DNA of 64,000 bases from Paraphysomonas bandaiensis (taxonomy: Eukaryota; Chrysophyceae): the NCBI GenBank assembly GCA_965644295.1, contig CBFFRP010000150.1:434001-498000 (forward strand), written 5' to 3'. Under the pieces are notes generated by a model. That model made no database searches. It was not told the DNA's origin and saw nothing but the letters and a program-made list of their open reading frames with translations. This document shows positions 11,405 through 21,999 of this stretch, in pieces. Position 1 is the stretch's first letter; every line of letters begins with the position of its first letter. The translations under genes were made by a program, and so were the position numbers.

Positions 11405-12420
11405 TTAGCACCCTCAAAACAAAGTCTGACTGGCACCTTTTCGTGGTGTTCTGGGGGGATAAGTACCGGAGATATTTCCCCGGGAAACTAACGTGAGCCG
11501 CAAACATAGTCAGCAGATATTATTTTGCCCACTCATAGCCGAATGCTTGTGTGGTACAAGGTACATAGGACACCAATAAGTGTCACTTGTGTACACACCT
11601 TTGGTCATTGACTAGTAAACAGGCATCCGGATATGGGCCCACCTCAAGGGCATCCGGGACAGGGCCCACCTGAAGGGTAACCGGGGTATTGGGCTGCCTG
11701 CTGAAGTCAAGCATCCGGGATGTTCACTTTACGGACTCAAAAAGCCTTAAGTTAGAGGCGGTTGCACCTTGGTGCTTGCGGCGACGCACATGCAGCTTTC
11801 GTAGCGTTAAATCGTAGGATAAAAAAAGTGTGTACTGGTTAGTTACAAGTAGAGGTCTAACTAGTTTGTCTAGCGTTCATCTAGCTACTAAATTGGTGCA
11901 GGTTTCTAATGCCTATTGCTAATAATATATATATATTGAATGTCTGATTATTTAGCAATAGGCGTTGAAAGCCTGCACCAATTAGTGGCTAGAAGAATGC
12001 TAGTCATACTAGTTAGACTACTACCCGTAACTAATCAATACAAACTCTTTTATCCTACTATTTAACGCTACAGAAGCTGCTTGTGCGTCGCCGCAAGCAC
12101 CAAGGTGCAACCACTTCCGTTCTTAGTGTGTGTTATGAGGCTCGCCATGATCGTGTGTCCTGGGACTCACCGGCGCGTGTGATCTGGAGGTCTCCTCTTG
12201 GGATGAGACTCCACTCGCTATATGATAGATAGCCTTATGTACCTCACGGGGACTGACTTATTAGCCTTATGGCAGTTAGAGGAAACAGTAATATGCCCTT
12301 CTGAGATTGGCGATCTGGTGGCCTTCCTTTAGGCATTGTTCCAAGTGGCTAGGAGGTATGTGGATGAAGGTCTTGCAAAAGGTTATGGCCTACTAATAAG
12401 ACTTTCAATATGAAGAATTA
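11405..12420. repeat. Composite repeat with tail-to-tail inverted arms
   Basis: Module A (about 11405-11763, with GGTGTTCTGGGGGGATAAGT and repeated CATCCGG boxes) is followed by module B (from 11764, GCACCTTGGTGCTTGCGGCG). B then recurs inverted, ending near 12115, to make an imperfect palindrome of about 350 bp around an ATATAT centre at 11925. The right arm continues into a sequence that matches 31330-31415 in reverse complement. This looks like two related elements lying tail to tail, or a foldback element. Other A copies: 24545 and 40105; other B copies: 6718, 24888 and 31420. Confidence 0.75.
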
Positions 12421-13127
12421 GCATCGTTCCAGGATAAATTCTAGATTCCAAACACTTTCTCAAGTAGCTAAACAAGCAATGCTATTTCCTATACCTCAAT
12501 CACTACTAATTGTAGCTAGTAGCTAGTAACTACATACACCGAAACTAATTATAGAATTGGGGTGGTGAAGAAGGCAATAAAACTGTTCGCTATATATCAA
12601 ACACATGGTCATCTACAAAAAAAAGTGTCTGGTCACAGTTGTTAAAACGTAAGACAATATTTTGCTTATATTCATCAACAAATTCTGAGCAGAAAAAATG
12701 AACCCAAGTTGATAGAAACCCATTCGAATGGGCCAAAAGTTGAGCTCACTGATATAGGACAACATAGTGGTTGCGTAACCAAAAAGTGCACCTCGTATGC
12801 CCAGTCCCTTGTTCTCAAGTGAAGGAATTAACATGAGGACAACAAAGGAATAATAAGTTTAAGACGAAGTGCTCTGTTAGTATATCAAATCACACATAAC
12901 CCCAGTAGATCATCCTGACATCATAACTGGGCATACGACGAGAGAAGAAGCACAATTTCCATATCCCATAGCACGTTGTGTATTACCAGCATATTACCCA
13001 CTTTCATCTAGAACTACTACACCCAAGACATTTACAAGGGAAAACTGGGGAAATTCCATCTTGAGCGGAATTTAGCCGTGATGTATACTACTTTATTTTC
13101 TTCTATGCTCAACATAGTAGCGCCCCA

Positions 13128-13552
13128 TAGAGAGTAACACAGCGCACGAGACGTAAGCAATACTGTGAGTTGATTATTCATCTGGATGATAGGTATTCAT
13201 TGTCTATTAACCGTCAATCAACACGACGAACAGTGGATACAGATACATGCTCGTGTATTGCGGAAGATATTGAGATATTTCTACGTCACAGACGTGATGA
13301 ATGGGTGAGTGATATTATCTACGAATTTGATGATGAAACATGAATCTATCAGTGACCTTTGATTCTTGTTTGCCAGTGGAAATTATCATGAGCTGTTATT
13401 GCTATGACTTCGGATACAGCAGTATGTACCAGAGTGTAGCACAGTATCGCGATTCCTCAAAAAATCTTGAAGAAGCAAGAATGTGGAATACGCTTGAAAA
13501 TACGTATATGGTATATGCATACTATAAACAACTGTCGGACACAGTACTGTAA
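13128..13552 (+). CDS. Possible small spliced gene, unrecognised
   Basis: An open frame without ATG runs from about 13128 (following a TAG acceptor-like site) to 13325 and can splice through a GTGATATT donor and the TTTGCCAG acceptor at 13377 into a second exon ending at 13552 (TAA). Joined product would include CELIIHLDDRYSLS, AEDIEIFLRHRRDEW, then EIIMSCYCYDFGYSS and a helical end (NLEEARMWNTLENTY). It matches no family I know, and the start exon was not found. The continuous frame across the junction and amino-acid composition are the only support. Confidence 0.28.
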
Positions 13553-13728
13553 TCAGTAATATACGGAGTGACTTTTTAGTAATTAAGTACGTACGTGATA
13601 TAAAAAAATATTTTCATATGAATTTTACAGTAACCATGTATGACAAGCGTGCCGTGATTACAACACAATAACTTTATAACTATGCATACATTCATAAGAT
13701 TGAGATTCAATGTACATGTAAAATAAGA

Positions 13729-14775
13729 ATGAAAGTGGGGTCCGTAGAATTTGACCCGGTGGTTGGTATTGTTGATAGGAATGAGCTTACGAGGACTAAT
13801 ACACTCAATGTGATCAGACAAGACCTCGAAATATTATCTACACAGGCATTACATTATCATGAGTTTGTCTCGTTATCTGAACTAGTGGATAGCAAACAAC
13901 ATTTCGTGTTTATTACATGCTCACTTATTGATTCAGATTTTGATCAGATAAATGATATGATTGGTAGGCATAGTATAACGTGCCCTATCATAATGCTTCA
14001 CCCTAACTGGACCACTGATTTGCTCAAGAAGGGTGTGAATACGTTCCCATCGAATACGTATTTTACTTCAGTGTCACTGAGAAGTGGATTTGTTAGGGAT
14101 ATTCTTGAGCGTGAACACAAGCGGTTGGGAATCTCGTCACCAACTTCTGATTTCCCCTTTCGCGTGACTACTGACGAGTCTGAAAGTCAGCCCTATATAA
14201 GGATACGTAAACGTCTTTTCTCACAGTTTTCGTTATCGAATCCTTCTTCAGGTAATAATTCCGAAGGAGACTCTTCTTCAGGTGAAACGTCATCTTCTTC
14301 CACTATAAGCTCAACGTCGTCATCTTCCCACCAAGAAACGGTACAGAAGCCGAGAAACACGGCTAATTCTATAAGAATGGTGGTTGGACGAACCGGTGCC
14401 GAGAGAGAACTCCGTGTGCTATACTTGAGTGATTCAGTAGAAGCAGAGAAATATTTCAAAAGTGTATACTTCCCGGGTACACTCCTGTCGTCACTCCTGC
14501 CTGAGTGTGCCGACAAAATTGCCGAGTTTCTTGCATCCAGTCGAGGTGTACGAGACTCAACAATTACTATCCCATCCTCAGCAGGAAGCCCAATAGAGTA
14601 TCATGTCTCGGTGTATCCACTCAGTGTAAGTTTGAAGAAGTATATTGGGTCACCAGCATATGTGGCCATGGGTAACAGAATTATCAAGGATTCTGAAGGT
14701 CGCGCCGTTATGCCCAAAGGAGTAATTTTCCTTCAACCAGGCCAGAATCGTCCTGATTCTGCACGTTCTTACTAA
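13729..14775 (+). CDS. Receiver-like (pseudo-receiver) protein, function unknown
   Basis: Single exon, 348 residues. The first 130 residues follow a response-regulator pattern: strand VGIVDRNE with an acidic Asp near its end, helix, then VFITCS at the phospho-acceptor strand, PIIMLHP at the next strand, and a late strand YFTSVSL. The acceptor position reads CSLID rather than a clean D-x-P, so phosphorylation is doubtful; hence pseudo-receiver. A low-complexity Ser/Glu linker (residues about 165-205) leads to a second globular part (RELRVLYLSDS to AYVAMGNRII) that could be PAS-like. No kinase or output domain is present. This is a fold guess from pattern only. Upstream ATG-free AT-rich DNA gives no clearer start. 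Confidence 0.45.
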   Translation: MKVGSVEFDPVVGIVDRNELTRTNTLNVIRQDLEILSTQALHYHEFVSLSELVDSKQHFVFITCSLIDSDFDQINDMIGRHSITCPIIMLHPNWTTDLLKKGVNTFPSNTYFTSVSLRSGFVRDILEREHKRLGISSPTSDFPFRVTTDESESQPYIRIRKRLFSQFSLSNPSSGNNSEGDSSSGETSSSSTISSTSSSSHQETVQKPRNTANSIRMVVGRTGAERELRVLYLSDSVEAEKYFKSVYFPGTLLSSLLPECADKIAEFLASSRGVRDSTITIPSSAGSPIEYHVSVYPLSVSLKKYIGSPAYVAMGNRIIKDSEGRAVMPKGVIFLQPGQNRPDSARSY

Positions 14776-15118
14776 AGAAGTTTTTTAACATGCAATTGAA
14801 CGTAGTTGTTATGCCTCACGAATATTTGATGATCGCTGATTGAATGACATTCATTCTTCTGTAAATATTTTTGTAACTGAGATAAGTTCATATTAACATC
14901 TGTTAGTCATATGTTCACCCGCCAACCCTATTCTATAATGACAACTAAGAATGGAACTAATTCTCGAGTAAATGCCTTCAGTTGGTATACTACACGCATA
15001 ATACCCCCCCAGAGATTGAACGGTTCTCTCAACTTTTACGACACGCTGTTTCGTTACTATTTAAATCAATGATACTCTTCACCGCTGCGTTGCCTATGTG
15101 AAACTTGGAACAACATCT

Positions 15119-15745
15119 CTATAGGTTCAGAACTCAGGTACCTACAGGTCTTTCGTCTTATACCTATAGGCAGCGAGAAGCACTACCTATAGACAGTACC
15201 TAAGCCTGCGATACCTATAGGTGGGGCTTGAGGTACCTATAGGTAGGTACCTAACTGTTGAGTTTTGCTGTTTGTGAGCAATTAAAAGCTGTAGTTTCCA
15301 AGATATTAGAATTATATCCGTTACTCAAAGAATACAGTAGTAGCTAGCTGTAGTATGAGAACCAATAATATGATAGCCATTGTAGTGATAAAACTGAAAT
15401 ATACTGACTGTACAAGATAGTGACGATGTAAGATCGTACTAGAAATGGTTGGTGTAGTAGAGATAGAAAGAGTTGGTGAACGTCAATGAATGAAGTATGG
15501 TATCTCTTATAATTATATAATATTCCATATAAGTGTTAACGAAGGTCTTATTACTAAAAATGTCTATTTCTAACACTAACTCTTATCACCTATAGGCAGG
15601 GTAGCTAGGTATACCTATAGGTGGTGACAGCTAGGCACCTACCTATAGGTAGGGTCATTAGGCATGACTATAGGTGGGACCTATTAGGTAGGTACCTATT
15701 AGGTACTTGCGGTGGATCTATAGGTAGGTAGAGCGACCTATTGGT
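15119..15745. repeat. Two clusters of the palindrome ACCTATAGGT
   Basis: CCTATAGG and close variants recur in 15119-15255 and again in 15588-15745, often extended to TACCTATAGGTAGG. At least six exact CCTATAGG copies are visible, plus one-base variants (CCTATTAGG, CTATAGAC). Spacing is irregular. A 330-bp interval without the motif separates the clusters. Could be protein-binding sites or a degenerate satellite. Confidence 0.7.
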
Positions 15746-15807
15746 ACCGAATTCGTCCCACCGATGATCAGCAATTGAGAACAAGTGTACAGACATATAG
15801 TATAATA

Positions 15808-15962
15808 CAGGGATAGGGAACAATATATTGTATTGCAATACATTGTACAATATATTGCAATATATTGTAATTGTATTGTAGAACCGGTTTAAAAAACCCG
15901 TCAATACTATTGATGGAACGCTATCTAACAATACTATTGCAATGTATTGTTCCCTATCCCTG
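15808..15962. mobile_element. MITE-like element with inverted ends
   Basis: Left end CAGGGATAGGGAACAATA, right end TATTGTTCCCTATCCCTG: an 18-bp perfect inverted pair enclosing 155 bp. The interior has further CAATATATTG palindromes and no coding capacity. A related copy lies inverted at 11236-11369. Confidence 0.75.
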
Positions 15963-16498
15963 GTATAATATATATAGTATAGTATAATACTTATCGCGTT
16001 GAAAGAAATTATGGTGATTTAATAATTAAAATTAGTATTATTTACATAAGTGGTCACGAAAATGCTTCTATTAAATGATTTCATGCTTGAAGTTGGAAGA
16101 GGAAGAAGATTGAAAGTGATACTTTTACACGGACCCAGGCTCAGGATAATGTGAAAAGTGAATCATGCATTACGTATTACCACGGTTGAATGTTGACCTA
16201 TTGTCGTGCAGAAGCTATGATTAAATTTTTTTAGGTAATCTCCGCTCCTTACTTAGGTTGTCACTCAGTCCTATAAATTATAAATTTATCATCATACTAT
16301 TCATAAACCTGTATACCAACTTAATTTGAGCTGTTTGAATTTTTAGGATGAGATAAAACTCTTTAAAACGATATATACCGGTTTAGGTATCACTGCTGAT
16401 GTTAAGCCGAATACCAACTAAATACAAGTAGCAAATCATTCCTTTCATATATCTATATTTATCAGGGCTGCGTATCAAGAAATAGCGAAAGAAGGGTT
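15963..16498. other. AT-rich intergenic DNA
   Basis: Nothing is recognised except CAGGGCTGCGTATCAA at 16464, which matches the left end of repeat sequence at 29.85 kb. No gene is supported. Confidence 0.5.
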
Positions 16499-17016
16499 AT
16501 GGGTGGGGAAACCTCTAGCAGCATGCCTCTAGGGAAAGTTTTGGTTGCTCAGCGATGTGGTGGTGCGATGGAGAAATACTTGGAGCGTAAGGTATCACCT
16601 AATAGAACTAGGGAAGGAAGGTGAACATCAGCTCGATCTCCGCGACGTTGTACATTGTTTCACGAACTCATAATAATAAGCCACCCGATTGTCGAGCGTC
16701 GTCTGGGCGACAATTCTGCTATTATTCGTAACGCTGCATTCGAAAATGCAGTCGTGAAGATTCAAAGTGGCAACAAAGTCTGAATTACCTGACTTTACCA
16801 ATGCTCAAAATTTATTTTTTTCTCTTTCAGCAAGATAAGAACGCCAATGTTGATCTGGATCACACAACTGTTGCAATGACTTTTAGAATTTCCACAACTA
16901 AGGATACACTCTCCTTGTCACTCTCAGCAAGGGATACAAAAAATGCTTGGTTTTCTTTGGCACGTGAGATAAACAACTGGAGATGTGAACGTTGTAACCC
17001 CTATGCGTATATATGA
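16499..17016 (+). CDS. Partial gene model with PH-domain-like C-terminus
   Basis: A coding run ending at the TGA of 17014-17016 reads IIRNAAFENAVVKI, then (across a 50-nt GT-AG intron ending TTTCAG at 16830) TFRISTTKDTLSLSLSAR and NAWFSLAREINNW. The last strands and helix match the end of a PH domain (strands, then the Trp-containing C-terminal helix), which would bind phosphoinositides or proteins. Upstream, ATG at 16499 opens MGGETSSSMPLGKVLV, a possible N-terminal exon, but I could not join it in frame to the block starting about 16630 (ARSPRRCTLFHELI). Exon borders before 16690 are therefore uncertain. It may be a short single-PH protein. Confidence 0.4.
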
Positions 17017-17052
17017 ACGCAATATTCGTTGGAGCAACTGAAACACAACATC

Positions 17053-17564
17053 TTAGAGTACATCTTTTTCAACGTATGATATTGAATCTTGGGAGATCAA
17101 TTGGATCAAATGTGCCTCGTTGCTTAATGATATCGATAAAAGGCTGCAAGTAATGAGTGTCTTCTTCGGCAGCTGTCGCTGGATCGAAATCGACTCACTC
17201 TGAGTATTCAACGTTCCCATGTCAGGAAGAAGTGTGCATTGCTCGGACCCCCCTGCCGTGAGAACATGCAAACATTCTGTGCTATTTGTGCATCAATATC
17301 CTTCAAAAGAGAGAGAGTTTAGTCCTATACTGCTCAGGGGTCCCTAAATTATCGACCGACTTCTGAGTAAGTGTAGTGATTAAATCTTCCGACTGTTCCG
17401 TCCGAAAGGTCTTCCTTTTTCTTCTTATTGAAGCTTGAAACAAGGTTGCAACCTGTTGCTTGCTTGTCACTTCTACAAAGAAAATCAACGGATCGAAAAC
17501 CAGAAAATCTGGCCATGATACAGCAAGCAAAGAGTGGAACCATCAACTGTACCACGTCCAGCAC
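17053..17564 (-). CDS. Unresolved coding-like stretch
   Basis: Two minus-strand frames of moderate complexity abut here: 17530-17303 (LIFFVEVTSKQQVATLFQAS, then a basic RRKRK run) and 17271-17053. Another frame between them reads DIDAQIAQNVCMFSRQGG from about 17296, preceded by a polypyrimidine AG. They could be exons of one gene convergent with the PH-like gene, but no join keeps frame with normal donors. Product not recognised. Confidence 0.25.
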
Positions 17565-17761
17565 CCGCTATGTTATATACACTCTGTATATTACGTATAC
17601 CTGATAGCATGTAGTTGGGCGGATGGTGTGAATACCACACACTACCACGTAGCTATATACGTTTGTCCGTCTATAGATGCCAACAGATGCATGCTATAGC
17701 TGAGAAGACATCAATACTTGGGCGTGGAATAGAGACAACACACAGAAATAAGAGCAATGGA

Positions 17762-18999
17762 ATGTCAGTTAGTGAATTCTAGTGTTTTATGAGATAATAT
17801 TATTCGTGCAACAGTTACAGGCTTACAGGATTACACTATTGGACTTATTGGATGCGGTAAAATCGGGAATGCAGTTGCTCGTGGATATGCTGGAGCTGAT
17901 CCTTCAGATCGACCTAGAAAGGTTTCAAGTGCCACTGTAATGATGATGATTTAATAAAAAATGAAATATCAGATTATTATTTCTCCGAGAAATGCAGCGA
18001 GAGCTAAGGCTTTAAAGGAGGACTACAGTGACGTTGTTGAAGTGGCAGAATCTAATCAGGATGTTGTCGAACGTGCAGATGTTATTTTTGTGGGTCTTGT
18101 TCCTGAAGTAGCACGTGAAGTTCTACCACAAATGCCATTCACTGAGCGCCACTTACTTGTTTCGATGATGGCTGCTGTTAACTACGAAGAGTTCACTGCT
18201 CTCTGTAAGCGTGAAAACGGCGAGAATTGCGTCAAGATCGTCCCCCTTCCATCTGCAGCCCGTCGTTCGGGTCCAATCTTGTTCTATCCTCCTCACCCCC
18301 TTCTAGAAAAGATTGTGGGGGCGGTGGGGACACCTGTGCCATGCACCCAAGAAGCTGCAATGAAACCACTCATCAGCGTAGCTGGGCATATCAGTCCATT
18401 CTATGAGCTCATGCGAGTTACCCAAAAATGGATTGAAGATAAGGGTATGTAGATTACATACGTTATGTTCACATGCATTCCTTTCTTTCTCTTTATGGGT
18501 CTGGCAGTAGAACATTTATTACGAACTCTTTCTAATGGTAGTGACCAGGTCTTCCAGCCCACACTGCCCGCCTCTATGTATCTTCTTTCTATTCAAGTCT
18601 TGCAATTGCAGCATTCACCTCACCTGATGACTTCGGAGGTGGGCAATCTATATATATCCATTTGTTAATATCAATTTTATATGAGAATGTTGTGTTTTCA
18701 CCTAAGTCTGTATTTTACGAAAAACATAGTAATTAAGTTTATATTAATCTATGTAGACATGGTCGAAGAAGCCGCAACTCCTGGAGGCCTCAACGAACAG
18801 GTGAGAACTATTTGCCATTGCATAGAACTACGCTAATATTACTCTTGTATCGCCTGCTAAAGTCAACCCAATTTTTGAGGGGAACGCCACACTTTCAACT
18901 TCACGAGGAGGTATGCATGAGTCTGCAATACTTTAGTGTATCCTAATTTTTTCATTTGTTTAGTCCCTGCAGACAGTGTTGGACAGGTTAAACAAATGA
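17762..18999 (+). CDS. proC: Pyrroline-5-carboxylate reductase
   Basis: Seven exons: 17762-17767 (M-S), 17829-17921, 17973-18444, 18549-18638, 18757-18800, 18863-18910 and 18964-18999. The product is about 262 residues. The Rossmann start IGLIGCGKIGNAVARGYAGA binds NAD(P)H. VIFVGLVPEVAREVLPQM, LLVSMMAAVNYEEF and KIVPLPSAARRSGPILFYPP follow the family order, and SPDDF and ATPGGLNEQ are the C-terminal signature loop of ProC-type enzymes. The enzyme reduces 1-pyrroline-5-carboxylate to proline; some relatives act on other imines. VKIVPLPSAARR replaces the usual RxMPNTPA segment, so substrate shift is possible. The tiny first exon is the weakest part; the ATG and GTTAGT donor fit frame and the GCTTACAG acceptor. 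Confidence 0.82.
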
Positions 19000-19892
19000 A
19001 CTTGGTATAAGCAAACTGCTGTTTAGACGAGTCAACTTGTCATCCTTTGACGAGTATAGTAGTAGACATGCGTTTCGGTTATTGCAATTTGCCTTAAAAA
19101 TTTACCTTATGAAATATTTATTGTCAGACTCTTTCCTGCCTAGAGAATGAACAGTTGTATTATTTCGCTCGCTCCGCCTATTTTCATTGTTTAGTACAAT
19201 TATTTCTAAACTCGAGTCGTTGAAACCAGAGCTAGGAAGCACTATATTGTATTTTGTATTTAAATAGTATTGATAAGTCGAACCCACCAATATAGTTATT
19301 GTTTTGCTGCTCACAATGCGTTATAATAGATATTAACTACTATATATCTAATACACTGGGTATTATGTGATAGAAGGATAATAGAGTAAATAAATTTTCG
19401 TTTACTAGACACTAGACATTACAACTTTATCTTTGCCATCAAGAAGGTAATTTAGCTATATACTCCAAGCTATCTTGATGACCTGTCACTGTATGGTTGT
19501 TGTTTGTTGTGTACCAGAATACGGTTAAATGAGTGTTCTATTTAACCAACAAAAGGTCAAAAATACGTTTTCTGAGACGAAATGGGGATACTGCTTTCTA
19601 CTTATACGTATGCTATCTGTAGGACATCAGTGCTGTAAAATTTTAACTTGTTATGCTGCATGAAATGTTTTCATGACAACATGATATGAAAATGAAGAAT
19701 GAAATTACTTGAAAATTTATGAACTGTGTTATCATTGTCAATTCTGCAATCAATATCACATAATATGCTACAGGGATTATTGTAAGTATATTTCATATCA
19801 AATAGAATAAAAGTTTTGTTCCCCAAATGTCAGTTGTAAAACGGTGTGACGGCTTTAGAATCACAACTCGATTAGGAAATATCAGCGACCTG
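19000..19892. other. Intergenic, partial repeat only
   Basis: No gene is supported. TTCTGAGACGAAATGGGGAT at about 19570 resembles the end of the diverged repeat at 55.94 kb. The minus frame 19314-19102 has no motif. Confidence 0.5.
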
Positions 19893-20125
19893 TTAGTTCC
19901 TGGGGATGTCTCTGATGCCATCAATATCAGACCATTCCACGGCAGCTATTTTCGTATTCCCCACAGTAGGCCACATAAAGGGAAAACCACCTATAGAGTC
20001 ATTCATAAGAAGCTTATAGTGGTGGATATGTTATGATAGTTACCTGCGAAAGCTCCCAGCATACACACAGCCAAACCCCCCGCAAGAGGTTTCCAACTCT
20101 TCTTCATATGATTAGCCAGCACCAT
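19893..20125 (-). CDS. Small single-span membrane protein, 59 residues
   Basis: Two exons, 20125-20044 and 19990-19893, joined by a 53-nt GTAACT...TATAG intron, encode 59 residues with a TAA stop. It starts MVLANHMKKSWKPLAG, followed by a hydrophobic run (GLAVCMLGAFAGG) and the polar tail PTVGNTKIAAVEWSDIDG. A basic N-terminus before one short membrane span is typical of small mitochondrial inner-membrane proteins, but I do not recognise the family. Neither exon alone is long enough to draw attention. It is head to head with the SNIP1-like gene, which supports a real promoter between them. Confidence 0.5.
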
Positions 20126-20577
20126 TATCGTTATCTAAGTTAAGCACTTCCTGATATCTTATTGAATCCTGCGATATGTTTCTTCTTCTATGATACTGTG
20201 AGTGCCTGGTCTGTCCATATCTATATCAACACTCTGTACAGAACTGTACATACATACACATATCCAGAACACTTCACTTTATTCTTTTTGCTGACGTCTT
20301 GAAGTTCACACTCAACAGCAGCAGATACAAAGCCTTCTGGAAATACTGCAGTGTGGATTACTCAAATACGGGAATGTATTCGATGGTATTTTATGTATTC
20401 TCGAGAACTGAAAAACGTTTATGTTGGTTGTATGTATGCACCGTATTCCATATGTATTCATTGTTGTCGGGTTTGTCAGTGGCAGAAATTGCATATAGTG
20501 TATACATACATACACGCTACAATGCTGATTAAATCAACATCATTGAAGCACTGAGTTGCATTCATTAATTTATAATA
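20126..20577. promoter_or_regulatory. Divergent intergenic space, weak motif match
   Basis: Space between the small membrane protein (-) and the SNIP1-like gene (+). It has CAACAGCAGCAGATAC at 20313, a near match to TACAGCAG, and paired CTGTACAGAACTGTACATAC at about 20234. Confidence 0.3.
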
Positions 20578-21435
20578 ATGCCTAGAGATAAATATGACAG
20601 TGATCGTTTGCAGTCATCAAGTAGACTCAAGCGAGACCGCAGTTCTAGTAGAGAAAGACGATATGAGAGATCTCCAAAGCGTAATGGCCGGAGCAGAAGT
20701 AGAGAAAGGCATCGCGAGAGATCTCCAAAGCGTAACGACCGAAGCAAGAGTAAAGAGAGACCAGCGCAGGATATGAACACTGGAGGAATACATGCTGCTT
20801 TGAGCGGTGCAGAGAAAAAGGGTGGAAAGAGGCGAAATGATGAACCATCTTCAGGAAGAAATGTGTGGGGCAATGTTGGTGCGGAAGAGGAATACGAAGC
20901 AGAGAAAAGAAAGGCAAGAGGAGAGGATGTACCTGAAGAGGAAAAACAGAAAGCAAATTTTGGATTGACTGGAGCACTTGCAAAAGATGAGAACACTGGA
21001 AATATGTACAACGGTGTCTTATTAAAATGGACAGAACCCTTGGATGCTGCCGGTCCCCCAAAGGGATGGAGGTTTTATGTGTTCAAGGACGATAAAGTTG
21101 TTGAGACATTGTATCTGCACCGACAGTCCGCATTTCTCTTTGGAAGAGATAACAGAGTTGCCGACCATGTTCTAGGACATCCTTCCTGCTCTGGACAGCA
21201 TGCTGTCATACAATTTCGAGCGGTAAGGAAACGCAATGCTGATGAAATTGCCGCTGGAAATAAGGAGAAGAGGGTGTCGAAGCCTTATATTATGGATTTA
21301 GGTTCCACCAATAAAACTTATTTGAATGGCGAGGCCATAGAGGATTCACGTTACTACGAACTGCTCGAGAAAGACGTTGTAAAATTCGGGAATAGTACAA
21401 GAGAATATGTTCTAATATGTGATAAAAATAGCTAA
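20578..21435 (+). CDS. SNIP1: SNIP1/DAWDLE-like FHA-domain protein
   Basis: Single exon, 285 residues. Residues 1-65 are Arg/Ser-rich with repeated RSPKRN and RSRERHRER units, as in splicing-associated proteins. The middle is Lys/Glu-rich and helical. The C-terminal 130 residues form an FHA domain: LHRQSAFLFGRDNRVADHVL, then HPSCSGQHAVIQF, and MDLGSTNKTYLNG, with the Gly-Arg, Ser-x-x-His and Gly-Ser-Thr-Asn phosphothreonine-binding residues present. YYELLEKDVVKFGNSTREYV is the conserved family end. Relatives (human SNIP1, plant DAWDLE, yeast Pml1) act in spliceosome/RES-complex and small-RNA processing in the nucleus. The intronless structure and complete domain argue for an intact gene. Confidence 0.93.
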   Translation: MPRDKYDSDRLQSSSRLKRDRSSSRERRYERSPKRNGRSRSRERHRERSPKRNDRSKSKERPAQDMNTGGIHAALSGAEKKGGKRRNDEPSSGRNVWGNVGAEEEYEAEKRKARGEDVPEEEKQKANFGLTGALAKDENTGNMYNGVLLKWTEPLDAAGPPKGWRFYVFKDDKVVETLYLHRQSAFLFGRDNRVADHVLGHPSCSGQHAVIQFRAVRKRNADEIAAGNKEKRVSKPYIMDLGSTNKTYLNGEAIEDSRYYELLEKDVVKFGNSTREYVLICDKNS

Positions 21436-21999
21436 ATGAAGTGTAGCGAATTTTTGTTTCTTTTGTATATTGCGGAGGTAATAAGTGTGGAAATAACAAT
21501 TGAATACATGTCTCACGACCTCGAATCACTAAATTGCAAATACTCTGTCCTATGGCCCATTATTTAGCTAGTATGCTAGTATAGACGTGATCATAGCATT
21601 AAATTTTATCACAGATTGTTGTAACCGCGTCGGATATAAGTGACGTTTGCTTAGTGTAATTCTGTGCCGAATTTATCGCTATACTACCAATCACCACACT
21701 GCAGTAATTTTGAGGAGCAATAAAACCTGTATTTAAATGCGGCAAGAAAGAAGAACCTTTTTACGATTTTTCACACGCGGAAATACATATTATTCCAAGA
21801 AATTTTAATCAAATTATGTGATTATCTAATTCATGCTTTTTGTGGAGATCAAAGTTTGGAAACAAAAATATAAAATGTCGATGGAATAATACTTTATTTA
21901 TATTCAAGTTAAAATATGGTACGCAACTATCATATAATTATATCATATGTAACTGTACAACATAAGAAAAACAATGCCCAAATATTCGTAACTGCCAAA
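21436..21999. other. Convergent intergenic space
   Basis: AT-rich DNA between the 3' ends of the SNIP1-like (+) and EF-hand (-) genes; no feature recognised. Confidence 0.5.

Larger units (their letters stand above)
10750..13127. other. Repeat-rich stretch without a supported gene
   Basis: It contains a short inverted-repeat element (11236-11369) and a large composite repeat (11405-12420). The minus-strand frame 12834-12613 is hydrophobic but has no family motif and no clear splice partners, so it is not called. Confidence 0.55.

Noticed and set aside
12613-12834. Hydrophobic minus-strand frame
   Set aside because: Could be an exon, but no partner exon or motif could be found.
15119-15745. 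CRISPR array
   Set aside because: Repeats are 8-10 bp palindromes at irregular spacing in nuclear eukaryotic DNA; no spacers or cas genes.
20594-21061. Alternative-frame and antisense proteins over the SNIP1-like gene
   Set aside because: Shadow frames caused by its Arg/Ser/Glu-rich composition.
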